DNA from: Deltaproteobacteria bacterium
GTDB taxonomy: Bacteria > JAGRBM01 > JAHCIT01
Reading direction: 5' to 3'
NCBI GenBank assembly: GCA_026129095.1
Contig: JAHCIT010000010.1
Span: 1 to 64,000, forward strand
DNA: 64,000 bases
Position numbers and translations under genes: made by a program. The first letter of the stretch is position 1; every line of letters starts with the position of its first letter. The notes beneath the pieces were generated by a model. It was not told the origin of the DNA. It searched no databases and saw nothing but the letters and a program-made list of their open reading frames with translations. This document shows, piece after piece, positions 53,419-62,568 of the stretch.

Positions 53419-55263
53419 TCATCCCAAGGACGGGGGCCGGACCGGCAGGATTACCGTCATTGTCGTGCCCTCACCAGGGGCGCTTTTCACCTCGATGCGG
53501 CCGCCATGGGCTTCGACCGATCGGTGAGTGATGGCGAGGCCAAGGCCTGCTCCCCGGTTCTTGGTCGTAAAAAACGGTTCAAAAATACGCTCCTGCATTT
53601 CCGGCGGAATCCCCTTGCCGGTATCGGTTACGGTAACGCGGCACCACTCCTGGTCGCAGGCAATGTGTGTGCGGATCGTACCCGAGTTGTTCATTGCATG
53701 CGCGGCATTGATGAGCAGGTTCAGGAACACTCCGCGGAGAAGCTCCGTATCGCCTGTGCAGCGGGCCTGGTCCCCGGATAACTCGACATGGACTTGCCGG
53801 AAGTCGGCATCCTGTGATGCGTTTCTGACAGTCTCCTGAAAGAGGGAAACCAGATCGAGTGGCATAAACCGGGGCACTCGTGGCCGGGCATAGTTGAGCA
53901 GCTCGGTCATGGTCTTATGGAGGGTATCAATCCGGTCAAGGATACTCTGGATGATCTTGAGGTCGGGGTTGTCGGCGGGCATCCGGCGGGCGATCACCTG
54001 AAGGGCCCCGCTGATTCCGGCGAGCGGGTTCTTCACCTCGTGGGCCACGACGGCCGACATTTCCCCAAGCCTTGCCAGTGTGGCCTGTTCCTGCATCTGC
54101 CTGACCGTGCGCTGCCGGGCCGTTTCGGCCTCCACCATCGGAGTGATGTCGAACCGGATCGACACGTACTGATAGGGCTTTTCGTCCCGCCCCAGAAACG
54201 GGATAATGGTCGTGGCTACCCAGTAAAAGCTTCCGTCTTTCCGCTTGTTGCGAATGATCCCACGCCAGGTTTTCCCTGACTGGATCGTGTTCCAGAGATT
54301 TTCCATAAAGGGCCTGGGGTGCAGACCGGAGTTCAGTATCCGGTGGTCGCGGCCAAGTAGCTCGTCACGCGAGTAACCGGATATCTCGCAGAACCGGTCA
54401 TTGGCATAGGTAATGAGCCCCTTGCTATCGGCAATGGCGACAATGGCGGCCTGATCGAGTGCGAACTTATAATCCTCCAGGTTCTTAAATGACTGCTGCA
54501 GGTCTTCCTGGTAACGGCTGAGTTCGCTGCGGGACCGGGCGAGCTGGTCCTGGGCGCGGCGTGAATCGGTCACGTCGATGCCGGAACTGATGGTCCCGGC
54601 AATGCGGCCGCGACCGTCCCTCAACTCGGTATTTCGCCAGGAAATAGTCCGGATTTCGCCCGTGCCGGTAAGCACCGGATTTTCAAACCGTTCAATCCGG
54701 GTACCGTCGCTCCTCAGGTTCATGCTGTGGACGAGGGCGATCTGGCCGCGGTGGCTGGGCGGGATAAATGATTCGATCCAGTTTTTTCCGATGATCTCTG
54801 CTTCGGGCAGACCCAGCAGCCGGCTGCCCGCCTCATTGATCCGCAGGACGGTTCCTGCGGGATCGAGCACGACATAAATGATGTCCGCAGTGTCCAGATA
54901 GTTTTTGAGTTCTGTTGCACTCGCCGCTGCTCCCGGCTCGATACGCTGGCGGAGCAGAACGATGTATGCCGTGAGCCAGATGCCGGTGAGGGGCAGCAGC
55001 ATGGCCGCGAGCGAGGCGGCCAGAGTTTCTCCACTGGCCGGAGCATGGAGAATGACGGCCGCTAGTGACGAGAGCAGGGCCAGCAGGAAGGTGACGGCCC
55101 GGTACGGCTGCAGGACGGCTATGACCACAGGCAAAACCAGCGCCGCATCAATCGCCGCACCATCCGGCGCCCACGGCGAATGATGCCATGCCGTTGCACC
55201 GGCTATGAGGGCGCAACCTGCGCCAATAGTCAGGGCTGTCCGTGTGGAGTCCTTTATAGCCAT
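53419..55263 (-). CDS. membrane PAS-domain sensor histidine kinase
   Basis: At 614 residues it has about four N-terminal membrane helices (12-120), two PAS domains (about 135-255 and 270-385; [20 protein letters not shown] in the second), HisKA (His in [17 protein letters not shown]) and HATPase ([28 protein letters not shown]). The H-box with HEVKNPL is NtrB-like. No response regulator is next to it, so it is an orphan kinase. It is convergent with the acyltransferase gene, nine bases apart. Confidence 0.92.
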   Translation of the reverse strand: MAIKDSTRTALTIGAGCALIAGATAWHHSPWAPDGAAIDAALVLPVVIAVLQPYRAVTFLLALLSSLAAVILHAPASGETLAASLAAMLLPLTGIWLTAYIVLLRQRIEPGAAASATELKNYLDTADIIYVVLDPAGTVLRINEAGSRLLGLPEAEIIGKNWIESFIPPSHRGQIALVHSMNLRSDGTRIERFENPVLTGTGEIRTISWRNTELRDGRGRIAGTISSGIDVTDSRRAQDQLARSRSELSRYQEDLQQSFKNLEDYKFALDQAAIVAIADSKGLITYANDRFCEISGYSRDELLGRDHRILNSGLHPRPFMENLWNTIQSGKTWRGIIRNKRKDGSFYWVATTIIPFLGRDEKPYQYVSIRFDITPMVEAETARQRTVRQMQEQATLARLGEMSAVVAHEVKNPLAGISGALQVIARRMPADNPDLKIIQSILDRIDTLHKTMTELLNYARPRVPRFMPLDLVSLFQETVRNASQDADFRQVHVELSGDQARCTGDTELLRGVFLNLLINAAHAMNNSGTIRTHIACDQEWCRVTVTDTGKGIPPEMQERIFEPFFTTKNRGAGLGLAITHRSVEAHGGRIEVKSAPGEGTTMTVILPVRPPSLG

Positions 55264-55319
55264 TCTGGAAACAGCATGCCGCGCCGCGTGGTGGGCGAAA
55301 CTGATTTAAGTCATATGGC

Positions 55320-56804
55320 TCAGATTGAAATGCCGGGCGTATAGTCCGGCACGGGCCCGCGGATCGGGAAATGGCGCAAATCCCGGTCGATGACGGCCTG
55401 CAGAAAGTCGTTCACCCAGCGACCGATGTTATCCCGCTCGACGATACGGCGGAGCTTACGCATACGCGTCCGTCTTTCTTCCGGAGACATGATAATCGCC
55501 TGGTGAATAGCTGCACCCATCCCTTCGATATCGAAGGGATTGACGAGCAGGGCCCCGGACTGGAGCTGGCCGGCCGAACCGGCGAATTCACTTAAGATCA
55601 GTGCTCCATTCAGGTCGGACTTGCAGGCGCAATACTCCTTGGCGACAAGATTCATACCGTCTTTCAGCGGCGTCACCAGGGCTACGTCGGCGACCCGGTA
55701 GTTGGCGAGCAGTTCAGCCCGGTTGAGATTCCGGTAGAAGTAGTGGATCGGCACCCAGCCGAGCTGGCTGAACTGACCGTTGATCCTGCTGACGAGCTGC
55801 TCGATTTCGGTCTTGAGTTGCCGGTACTGAGGGATGATCTGGCGGCTGGGAACTACGACCTGTACGAAAGTGACGTGCCCCTGCAGTTCAGGATGCTTTT
55901 TCAGGGCTTCCTCAAACGCCCGAAGCCGGTGGGGGATCCCTTTGGTATAATCCAAGCGGTCCACGCCGAGAACGATCTGCCGGTTTGGCAATTCACGATG
56001 GATTTTTTCCGAACGGGCAATAACAGATGGTTCCTGCGCACCTCTGGAAAATTCATGGAAATCGATACCGATAGGGAAGCTACCGACACGAAGTTTTCGT
56101 CTGCCAAAGGTGATGTCGGAGAGCGGGCCACGGGTTTTGATCCTCACTCCATCCACCAGCATCCGGACGCATTGGAGGAACTTCCGGTGATCACGGATGG
56201 TCTGGAAACCAACCAGATCGAACTGCAACAGGCCCCGCAGGACATCGGCTCGCCAAGGTAGCTTGATGAAGTTGTCCGGAGACGGAAACGGCGTGTGCAG
56301 GAAGAACCCAATCCGGTTGGGTACTTTCCGGTTACGTAACTCATGGGCTACGTTCATCAGGTGATAGTCATGCACCCACAGAAAGTCTCCTGGCTCAAGG
56401 GAGTGGATAATCACGTCGGCAAACCTTCTGTTCACACGCCGGTAGGCTTCCCAGTACGAGGGGTCGAAATTGCAGGGTGTAATGAAATCATGGAACAGGG
56501 GCCAGATGATCTCGTTGGAAAAGCCAAGATAGAATCTGTCCACGTCGTTCTGGCTGAGTGGTACCGGTTTCAGGAAAAAGCCGGTGTCGTCATGATAGTC
56601 GCTGAGGAGCTGCTCGGTGTTGGCCTTTGGATCGGAGGTGCCGGGCCATCCGATCCACATGCCGCCACGGCTCCTAAGTAGCGGCGTCAGCGCCGTCACA
56701 AGGCCCCCTGAACTGGGTTTTGCCTGCCAGCGGTTCCCGGTCTGTTCGACGGTTACTGGCAGCCGGTTGGCCACGATGACCAGCCTTTGAGTATTCCTTT
56801 TCAT
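55320..56804 (-). CDS. otsA: trehalose-6-phosphate synthase
   Basis: OtsA (GT20) joins glucose from UDP-glucose to glucose-6-phosphate. Motifs: [47 protein letters not shown] and [12 protein letters not shown]. At 494 residues it is close to E. coli OtsA. The start shares one base with the otsB stop (TAATG). It is the last gene of the trehalose operon. Confidence 0.96.
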   Translation of the reverse strand: MKRNTQRLVIVANRLPVTVEQTGNRWQAKPSSGGLVTALTPLLRSRGGMWIGWPGTSDPKANTEQLLSDYHDDTGFFLKPVPLSQNDVDRFYLGFSNEIIWPLFHDFITPCNFDPSYWEAYRRVNRRFADVIIHSLEPGDFLWVHDYHLMNVAHELRNRKVPNRIGFFLHTPFPSPDNFIKLPWRADVLRGLLQFDLVGFQTIRDHRKFLQCVRMLVDGVRIKTRGPLSDITFGRRKLRVGSFPIGIDFHEFSRGAQEPSVIARSEKIHRELPNRQIVLGVDRLDYTKGIPHRLRAFEEALKKHPELQGHVTFVQVVVPSRQIIPQYRQLKTEIEQLVSRINGQFSQLGWVPIHYFYRNLNRAELLANYRVADVALVTPLKDGMNLVAKEYCACKSDLNGALILSEFAGSAGQLQSGALLVNPFDIEGMGAAIHQAIIMSPEERRTRMRKLRRIVERDNIGRWVNDFLQAVIDRDLRHFPIRGPVPDYTPGISI

Positions 56805-57628
56805 TACTCTGTTACCCTGGATATTTTTCCGGTACCCAAGCGGAGGCTGAGCCAGCTTTCCAGTAATCCCTGAAGCTCTTCGGGCGATTCCAGGCGCCAG
56901 TGGGCGGCGGTAGGCCGGGTGGCGGGGCCAACCTGTATCCCCAGTGCATTATCCGGCAGCACTGCAAAGGCGTCCTCATCGGTCAGATCGTCGCCCGCAT
57001 AAATGGCGAAGGTATTGGGAGGAGATTCGGAAATGATTTGCGAGACGGCCGTTCCCTTGTTGGTTTCCCCTGCTTTCAGTTCCAGTCCGCCATCGAAGGG
57101 GTGCAGCAGCAGTTCATGGTTATGTGCGATCTCTCCCCATGCCGCAGCAGTCCAGTGCCGGATACGGACGATCTCTCCGGAAGAGAGCCCACGCCAGTGG
57201 ATCGCCACCGAGGCGGCTTTCCGTTCAATCTGCGGGGAAAAGCCGGCATCGCTGGCGACTTTCATGGCCAGGTCAAGGCCGGCCCGTGCGAGTGCGGGGG
57301 GCTTCCGCCGGTCCAGTTGTCCACTGGAACGGCGGACCTCCCACCCATGGGCACCCCAGATATCGGGAAGGGGATCGAAGCGGAGCAGTGCAGCCACTTC
57401 ATCGGCTGGTCGCCCGCTGACAATAGCCACATGGACGGCCGGGGCGTTCATCCACGACTTGAGGACGGGCAGCACCCAGGGTGACGGGTACGCCAGATGT
57501 CTGTCAGCCTGGAATGGGGCGAGAGTCCCGTCATAGTCGAGCATCAAGACCAGTTCAGTGCCATTGGTGATTCGCCGGTTGACCGCATCGGGGTCAGGCT
57601 GGGGTCGAAGCACCTTCACTGGAGGCAT
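56804..57628 (-). CDS. otsB: trehalose-6-phosphate phosphatase
   Basis: A HAD-superfamily phosphatase. Motif I is LMLDYDGTLAPF, motif II is in VAIVSGRPADEVA, and the late acidic motif is YAGDDLTDEDAFAVL. It removes phosphate from the OtsA product. It is seven bases after treT and directly followed by otsA. Confidence 0.95.
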   Translation of the reverse strand: MPPVKVLRPQPDPDAVNRRITNGTELVLMLDYDGTLAPFQADRHLAYPSPWVLPVLKSWMNAPAVHVAIVSGRPADEVAALLRFDPLPDIWGAHGWEVRRSSGQLDRRKPPALARAGLDLAMKVASDAGFSPQIERKAASVAIHWRGLSSGEIVRIRHWTAAAWGEIAHNHELLLHPFDGGLELKAGETNKGTAVSQIISESPPNTFAIYAGDDLTDEDAFAVLPDNALGIQVGPATRPTAAHWRLESPEELQGLLESWLSLRLGTGKISRVTE

Positions 57629-57635
57629 TACCTTT

Positions 57636-58880
57636 CTAATCCAGTTCTATTCGCGGTCCAGCACCGGTGGCGAGAGCAACCATGAGTGTGAGGTATTCTC
57701 TCAGGTGCCGGGTGATCAGGAAGTTGTCGCGAACGAACTTCCGGGCCGTCTTCCCCATTGAAGATGCCAGCTGGGGATGTCCCAGCAGGTAACGGATACG
57801 GATGGCCGCACCTTCCGGAGTGCTGACGAGGAAGCCAGTGTGGTGATTGATCACCTGGAGCCGGATTCCACCGGTGTCTCCGCCGATTACCGGTTTCCCT
57901 TTCCATAGCGCTTCCGTGACGGTGAGGCCGAACCCCTCACGGGTCGATTTCTGCAGGACGATATCGGAAGCCCGCTGGAGCGCGTTGATCGTCCGGTGTG
58001 CATCGGAAGGCAGCAGGAGAAGATGCAGGTCGGGGTCGTCTCCGGCGGCATTGCGGACTTCGTTCAGGACTGCGGCTCCCTCCGGGTCGTCGTCGGCACC
58101 GCCGCCGGCCAGTACGAGCTGAAGTCCCGGCACATAGCTTTTCGCCAGCCGGTAGGCGGCGATCACGCCGACCGGATCCTTAAAACGGTCAAAGCGGGAC
58201 ACTTGGGTGATGATCGGCCGGTTGCGATCGAGATTAAACCGTTCGCAGGTGGCGACGATTTCCGTCTCGGGCAGATCTGTGTTTTTCTCGCTCAGGGGAT
58301 CGATGCTGGGCGGAATCAGGTATTGGGGGTGCGGGAGTGATTGAGCGAAGTCGGCCAGCGAAAAAATACTGGCATCATAGTGGCCTACAATTTCACGCAA
58401 GTATTTCCAGACCGGCCGATGAGGACGGCTCGCATCGATATGACAGCGCCAGACCCATTTGCCTCGCCGGTTTGGACAATGCTCCAGGAGCCGTGCCGGC
58501 TGGGGATCATGGATGAAAACGATATCGGCTTCTTCAAGAACAGGACGCAAACGCTCGGCATTCCGGGCATTCGTTTCCTCATAGGAGCGGAGCAGTGAAT
58601 CCGGAATCGCAATGTGCTCACCCTGCAAGGCGTTATGAAAACTCTTGGTGCAGACGTAAAAGTCCGGATTGCCATCAATGACTTCCCAGGAAGCATCTAT
58701 TCCCAGTTCGTGCTTGAGAGGTATGAGCCGGTGAAGGATTTCGGCGACACCTCCTCCGGCGCGGGTGGAGTTGACGTGAACCACCTTGAGGCCTTTCAGA
58801 TGGCGGCCAAGCTGGCGAAGGTGGTTGATGACATCCGGACCGGTGGCCGGGAGATAGTCGTCGAGTTTCAGTATTCCCAT
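57636..58880 (-). CDS. treT: trehalose synthase TreT-like glycosyltransferase
   Basis: A GT4 enzyme of 414 residues. TreT makes trehalose from NDP-glucose and glucose in one reversible step. Visible: LKGLKVVHVNSTRAGGGVAE (acceptor-side loop; STRAGGGVAEILHRL is typical), HIDASRPHRPVWKYL, and the retaining EX7E motif in STREGFGLTVTEALWKGKP. I chose the ATG at 58880 (GGAG nine bases upstream); the long in-frame extension upstream covers the previous gene. It gives this operon a second, OtsAB-independent trehalose route. Confidence 0.9.
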   Translation of the reverse strand: MGILKLDDYLPATGPDVINHLRQLGRHLKGLKVVHVNSTRAGGGVAEILHRLIPLKHELGIDASWEVIDGNPDFYVCTKSFHNALQGEHIAIPDSLLRSYEETNARNAERLRPVLEEADIVFIHDPQPARLLEHCPNRRGKWVWRCHIDASRPHRPVWKYLREIVGHYDASIFSLADFAQSLPHPQYLIPPSIDPLSEKNTDLPETEIVATCERFNLDRNRPIITQVSRFDRFKDPVGVIAAYRLAKSYVPGLQLVLAGGGADDDPEGAAVLNEVRNAAGDDPDLHLLLLPSDAHRTINALQRASDIVLQKSTREGFGLTVTEALWKGKPVIGGDTGGIRLQVINHHTGFLVSTPEGAAIRIRYLLGHPQLASSMGKTARKFVRDNFLITRHLREYLTLMVALATGAGPRIELD

Positions 58881-58884
58881 GCCG

Positions 58885-59571
58885 TCACGCTCCTTTCCCG
58901 CCGAGATGACGTGCAAACAGTGAACCGAGACGGGAACGGAGTTCCGCGAGCGAGGCCAGGTACGGGTCGACACTTCGTATGTTCGTTCGAAGCTGGTCGT
59001 ACGCCGGGCCGAGACCTTCCAGCCAGACGCTGAAGTCATCCGTCTTGAGCGGCTCGCGGCGGCGGGCATCGATGAAATGGTAGTAAATGCTGCCAAGAGA
59101 CAGCTTTGGCATCAGGTCAATGAAGTCTTCCGGGCGGGCGGCTGAAAAGTGGGTGTCCAGAATCACAAGCTGTCCGCGGATGAAGTGGATCGCCTCCCCT
59201 GATTTCGCCCACGGCACATGCTCCATGCTGTCGAGCCGTTCCTCGATGATATCCACCAGTTCGCGGCGGAGTTCATCCAGGTCATGGAAGTCGGAGGGGT
59301 CAACGACTGCGAGCCGTTCGGCGAGCACGGCATCATGCAGGCCGTGCCGTGCCCAGACGGCGAAGTCGTTGCTGTATTCGGGGTCGTCGAACTGCGGACG
59401 GAGCAGTCCGCCCCAAAAATGATGGTAAATGCTCTCGGCATCCACCGTGAGCAGGTGGTCGCGGAACTCACGCAGGTTCTGGGCCCGCCGGCCGGTGGCG
59501 ATAGAGATCAACGCGCAATCCTTGATGGCAAAAGGGCGGTCCTGTGGACCGCCAGTGGCTGGAGTAGCCAT
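58885..59571 (-). CDS. DUF5752 family protein, first gene of the trehalose operon
   Basis: A soluble protein of 228 residues that appears internally duplicated. AESIYHHFWGGLLRPQFDDP and LGSIYYHFIDARRREPLKTD are similar and each is followed by a DFAVW or DFSVW segment. This pattern is DUF5752, which I recall beside TreT-type genes in many bacteria. Function is unknown; a regulatory or substrate-binding role in trehalose metabolism is inferred from context. GAGGA eight bases before the ATG supports the start; treT begins four bases after its stop. Confidence 0.82.
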   Translation of the reverse strand: MATPATGGPQDRPFAIKDCALISIATGRRAQNLREFRDHLLTVDAESIYHHFWGGLLRPQFDDPEYSNDFAVWARHGLHDAVLAERLAVVDPSDFHDLDELRRELVDIIEERLDSMEHVPWAKSGEAIHFIRGQLVILDTHFSAARPEDFIDLMPKLSLGSIYYHFIDARRREPLKTDDFSVWLEGLGPAYDQLRTNIRSVDPYLASLAELRSRLGSLFARHLGGKGA

Positions 59572-59611
59572 GACGGAAGTCCTCAAATTGGTCCTAAGGG
59601 TTGATAGTTAT

Positions 59612-59673
59612 CCCCGCATATAAGCGGGGCGCTGATTGGCTGCCAGTATAGCTTGAATGGCACTTTTTCCCAA
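59612..59673 (-). promoter_or_regulatory. promoter and hairpin leader of the trehalose operon
   Basis: On the minus strand TTGGGA (59668-59673) and TATACT (59645-59650) are 17 bases apart. The leader of about 65 bases contains a perfect stem CCCCGC/GCGGGG with an ATATAA loop (59612-59629). No T-tract follows the stem, so it is not an obvious terminator; it may affect mRNA stability or act after kup. Confidence 0.5.
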
Positions 59674-59693
59674 GGCGTGAAACGGCCGTCGCA

Positions 59694-61643
59694 CTACATC
59701 TCGATCTGGACGCCGACCTCGATCACGCGGGAGGGGGGCAGGCCAAAGTAGGCCATCGATTGCCGGGCTGCTCGTGAGATGAGTGAAAACAGCTTTTCAC
59801 GCCAGATGGCCATTCCCCTGCGCTTTGAAGGGATCAGCGTCTCCCGTCCGAGGACATAGGTAAGGTCCATTGGGTTCAGGCTGAGCCCATGATCCTTGCA
59901 CAGGGGAAGGATCAGCGGGATATTCGGTGACTGCATGAAACCGTACCGGATCAGCACGCGGTAGAACCCCTCGCCCAGTTCCTGGACCTCAATGCCCTCG
60001 CGGATGTTGGCAAACGGGGTTTCAAGGGTTTCGACTGTGAGCAGGACCACCCGCTCATGGACCACGCGGGAGTAGCGGAGCAGGTGGAGCAGCGAGTGGG
60101 GCACGCCGGCCGCGCTGCCGGTGAGATATACCGCCGTCCCCTTGACCCTCGGAATGCTGTTGTCATGGATGTCACGGAGCAGCACTTCCAGCGGGATATG
60201 CAGTTCGCGCAGCCGCTCACCCAGGATCTCCCGTCCGCGGCGCCAGGTGGTCATCACCGTGAATACGAGGGCGCCAACCAGAAGCGGAAGCCACCCACCC
60301 TCATGGACCTTGATGATGTTGGTGGAGAAAAACGCCAGATCTATGGACAGAAACAGAACGGTGACCGGAATCGCCGCCCAGGCGGGCCACTTCCAGAGGT
60401 GACGCATGAGGATGAATGCGAGCGTGGTGGTGATGACCATCGTAGTCGTCACGGCGACGCCGTAGGCATGCGCGAGCGAACTGGAGCTGCGGAACTCGAG
60501 CACAACGAGGATGGTCGCTGCCAGCAGCAGCCAGTTCACGACCGGGACATAGATCTGGCCGATTTCCTCGGAGGAGGTGTGGCGGATTTCGAGCCGGGGC
60601 AGGTATCCGAGCTGGACCGCCTGCCGTGTGATCGAGAAGACGCCGGAGATGAGCGCCTGCGAGGCGATGACAGTCGCCGTGCTGGCCAGCACGATCAGCG
60701 GATAGAGGAACCAGCGGGGCGCCAGCAGGTAAAAAGGGTTCCGGGCTGCCTCTGGATCGGTGAGCAGCAGGGCGCCCTGGCCAAAGTAGTTGGCAAGCAG
60801 GGCAGGGAATACAAGGCCATACCAGCCGATCCGGATCGGTTTTTTCCCGAAATGTCCCATGTCGGCATAGATCGACTCGCATCCGGTGACGGCCAGAAAC
60901 ACGAAGCCGAGGACCACGAATGCCTGGTGCCCATAATCCAGGAAAAACCGGACGGCATGGACCGGATTCACTGCCCCGAGGATCTGCGGCGCGGCCCCGA
61001 TGGCATTGACGCCGAGGCCGAACAGGGTGGCAAACCAGACCACGATGATCGGGCCGAATACCGATGCCACCTTTCCTGTACCGAACTTCTGCACAGAAAA
61101 GAGTCCGAACAGGATACAGATGGAAATGGGAACGACATATTGTCCAAGTCCGGGCGCGGCGATCTCGAGCCCCTCGACGGCGCTCATGACTGAAATGGCC
61201 GGGGTGATGAGCCCATCGCCGTACAGCAACGCTGCGCCGAAGATACCCACAGGAATGGCAAACCAGTGGAGGTGCCTGGCCGGAGACTCGCCGCGGGGAG
61301 GCGCAATCATTGCCATGAGCGACAGGATGCCGCCCTCGCCCTTGTTGTCGGCCCGGAGAATCAGAACGAGATACTTGACCGATACGATCAGCGTCAGGGC
61401 CCAGAAGATGAGTGAAACAACACCCATGACCGAGCCTTCACTCACCGGAACCGAATGGCTGCCGCTGAAGCATTCCCGGATGGCATAGAGGGGGCTTGTG
61501 CCGATGTCGCCGAATACGACGCCAAGGCTGCCGAGAACAAGGACACCAAGCCGGCCGTGGCCCGCCGGGGAACGTCCGGCTGTGCTGCCGGCTGAACTGG
61601 CGGCGTCCGGGCCTTGTGGGGGTGATGGGGGGGTGGAACTCAT
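59694..61643 (-). CDS. kup: potassium uptake protein Kup
   Basis: A low-affinity K+/H+ symporter with 12 membrane helices and a cytosolic C-terminal domain. The N-terminal signature GSLGVVFGDIGTSPLYAI is clear; other family segments are ADNKGEGGILSLMA and EIGQIYVPVVNWLL. Length 649 is normal. The first 25 residues are an Ala/Ser/Pro-rich extension. Potassium uptake beside a trehalose operon fits osmotic adaptation. No c-di-AMP riboswitch was recognised upstream. Confidence 0.96.
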   Translation of the reverse strand: MSSTPPSPPQGPDAASSAGSTAGRSPAGHGRLGVLVLGSLGVVFGDIGTSPLYAIRECFSGSHSVPVSEGSVMGVVSLIFWALTLIVSVKYLVLILRADNKGEGGILSLMAMIAPPRGESPARHLHWFAIPVGIFGAALLYGDGLITPAISVMSAVEGLEIAAPGLGQYVVPISICILFGLFSVQKFGTGKVASVFGPIIVVWFATLFGLGVNAIGAAPQILGAVNPVHAVRFFLDYGHQAFVVLGFVFLAVTGCESIYADMGHFGKKPIRIGWYGLVFPALLANYFGQGALLLTDPEAARNPFYLLAPRWFLYPLIVLASTATVIASQALISGVFSITRQAVQLGYLPRLEIRHTSSEEIGQIYVPVVNWLLLAATILVVLEFRSSSSLAHAYGVAVTTTMVITTTLAFILMRHLWKWPAWAAIPVTVLFLSIDLAFFSTNIIKVHEGGWLPLLVGALVFTVMTTWRRGREILGERLRELHIPLEVLLRDIHDNSIPRVKGTAVYLTGSAAGVPHSLLHLLRYSRVVHERVVLLTVETLETPFANIREGIEVQELGEGFYRVLIRYGFMQSPNIPLILPLCKDHGLSLNPMDLTYVLGRETLIPSKRRGMAIWREKLFSLISRAARQSMAYFGLPPSRVIEVGVQIEM

Positions 61644-61794
61644 GTGCTTGGCAAAAGGTGGAACGGGACGGCGGAAACCGGCGGAACCCTCCTGCCTTTA
61701 TGGATGTGCGTTAGCCAGCCCGTTCGGGTAGGGCAAGTTGGGTTCTGGCCCCGCTCTTTCCGAAACCTGCTGCTGCCGCTAGGCTCGGCCCCCT

Positions 61795-62568
61795 GTGTAC
61801 GGGACATACGATCTTTCCCAATTCCATCTGGCCGCGCTGATTGCCGCCGGTATCGCGTCCGGCTTCATCAATACCGTGGCCGGGGGCGGTTCCCTGCTCA
61901 CGCTCCCGGCGCTGATGCTGATCGGGCTTCCGGCGGACCTGGCCAACGGAACGAACCGCCTGTCGGTGCTGGCCCAGTCGGCTTCGACCGTGCATGGTTT
62001 CCACAGTGCCGGAAAGTTCGATACGAAAGCGGCGGTGGCGATACTGGGGCCCGCAGTCGCTGGTTCCCTTGCCGGCTCGGTGGCCGCAGCCTGGCTTCCC
62101 CCAGGAATCCTCAAACCCGCTCTGCTGGTTTCGATGGTGGCGATCACGGTCCTCGTTGTTGCCCGTCCCGACTGGATGACTCCGCCGGAGGATCAGCGGC
62201 CCTATACCGTGGCAGAGCGGCCGTCGGCGGTCTTCTGGCTGTTTGGTGTCGGAGTTTACGGCGGCTTCGTGCAGGGTGGGGTTGGCTTCCTGTCGCTGAT
62301 GCTGCTGTGCGGACTGCTTCGTTATGATCTTGTCCGTGCCCACGCGCTCAAGATTGCCATTTCTGGAGTATTCGGTGTCGTGCCACTGGCGGTGTTCCTG
62401 TTCGCCGGGCAGGTCCTCTGGATACCCGGGCTCATACTCGCCGCAGCGACCGTAGTGGGCTCGCGTCTGGGTGTCCGGTTCGCCATCGGTGCCAGCCAGC
62501 AGGCACTGAGATGGTTTCTGCTCGTCGCCGTCGTCGTGGCGACAGCGGCGGCGTTCATAAAAGGGTAG
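61795..62568 (+). CDS. TauE/SafE-family (TSUP) membrane permease
   Basis: At 257 residues with about eight helices in two repeats. The N-terminal motif SGFINTVAGGGSLLTLPALM is the family signature, and the second repeat has GGFVQGGVGFLSLMLLC. Members export or import sulfite, sulfoacetate, taurine-derived and other organosulfur anions. The start is a GTG at 61795 just before the first helix. Its TAG is followed directly by the TAA of the convergent molybdoenzyme gene. Confidence 0.9.
   Translation: MYGTYDLSQFHLAALIAAGIASGFINTVAGGGSLLTLPALMLIGLPADLANGTNRLSVLAQSASTVHGFHSAGKFDTKAAVAILGPAVAGSLAGSVAAAWLPPGILKPALLVSMVAITVLVVARPDWMTPPEDQRPYTVAERPSAVFWLFGVGVYGGFVQGGVGFLSLMLLCGLLRYDLVRAHALKIAISGVFGVVPLAVFLFAGQVLWIPGLILAAATVVGSRLGVRFAIGASQQALRWFLLVAVVVATAAAFIKG

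Noticed and set aside
60057-61193. 378-residue plus-strand open frame
   Set aside because: Antisense to kup; highly charged low-complexity composition from complementary membrane codons.
61644-61794. c-di-AMP riboswitch upstream of kup
   Set aside because: The region has no conserved ydaO-type core that I can recognise; it is short and G/C-rich without the expected helices.
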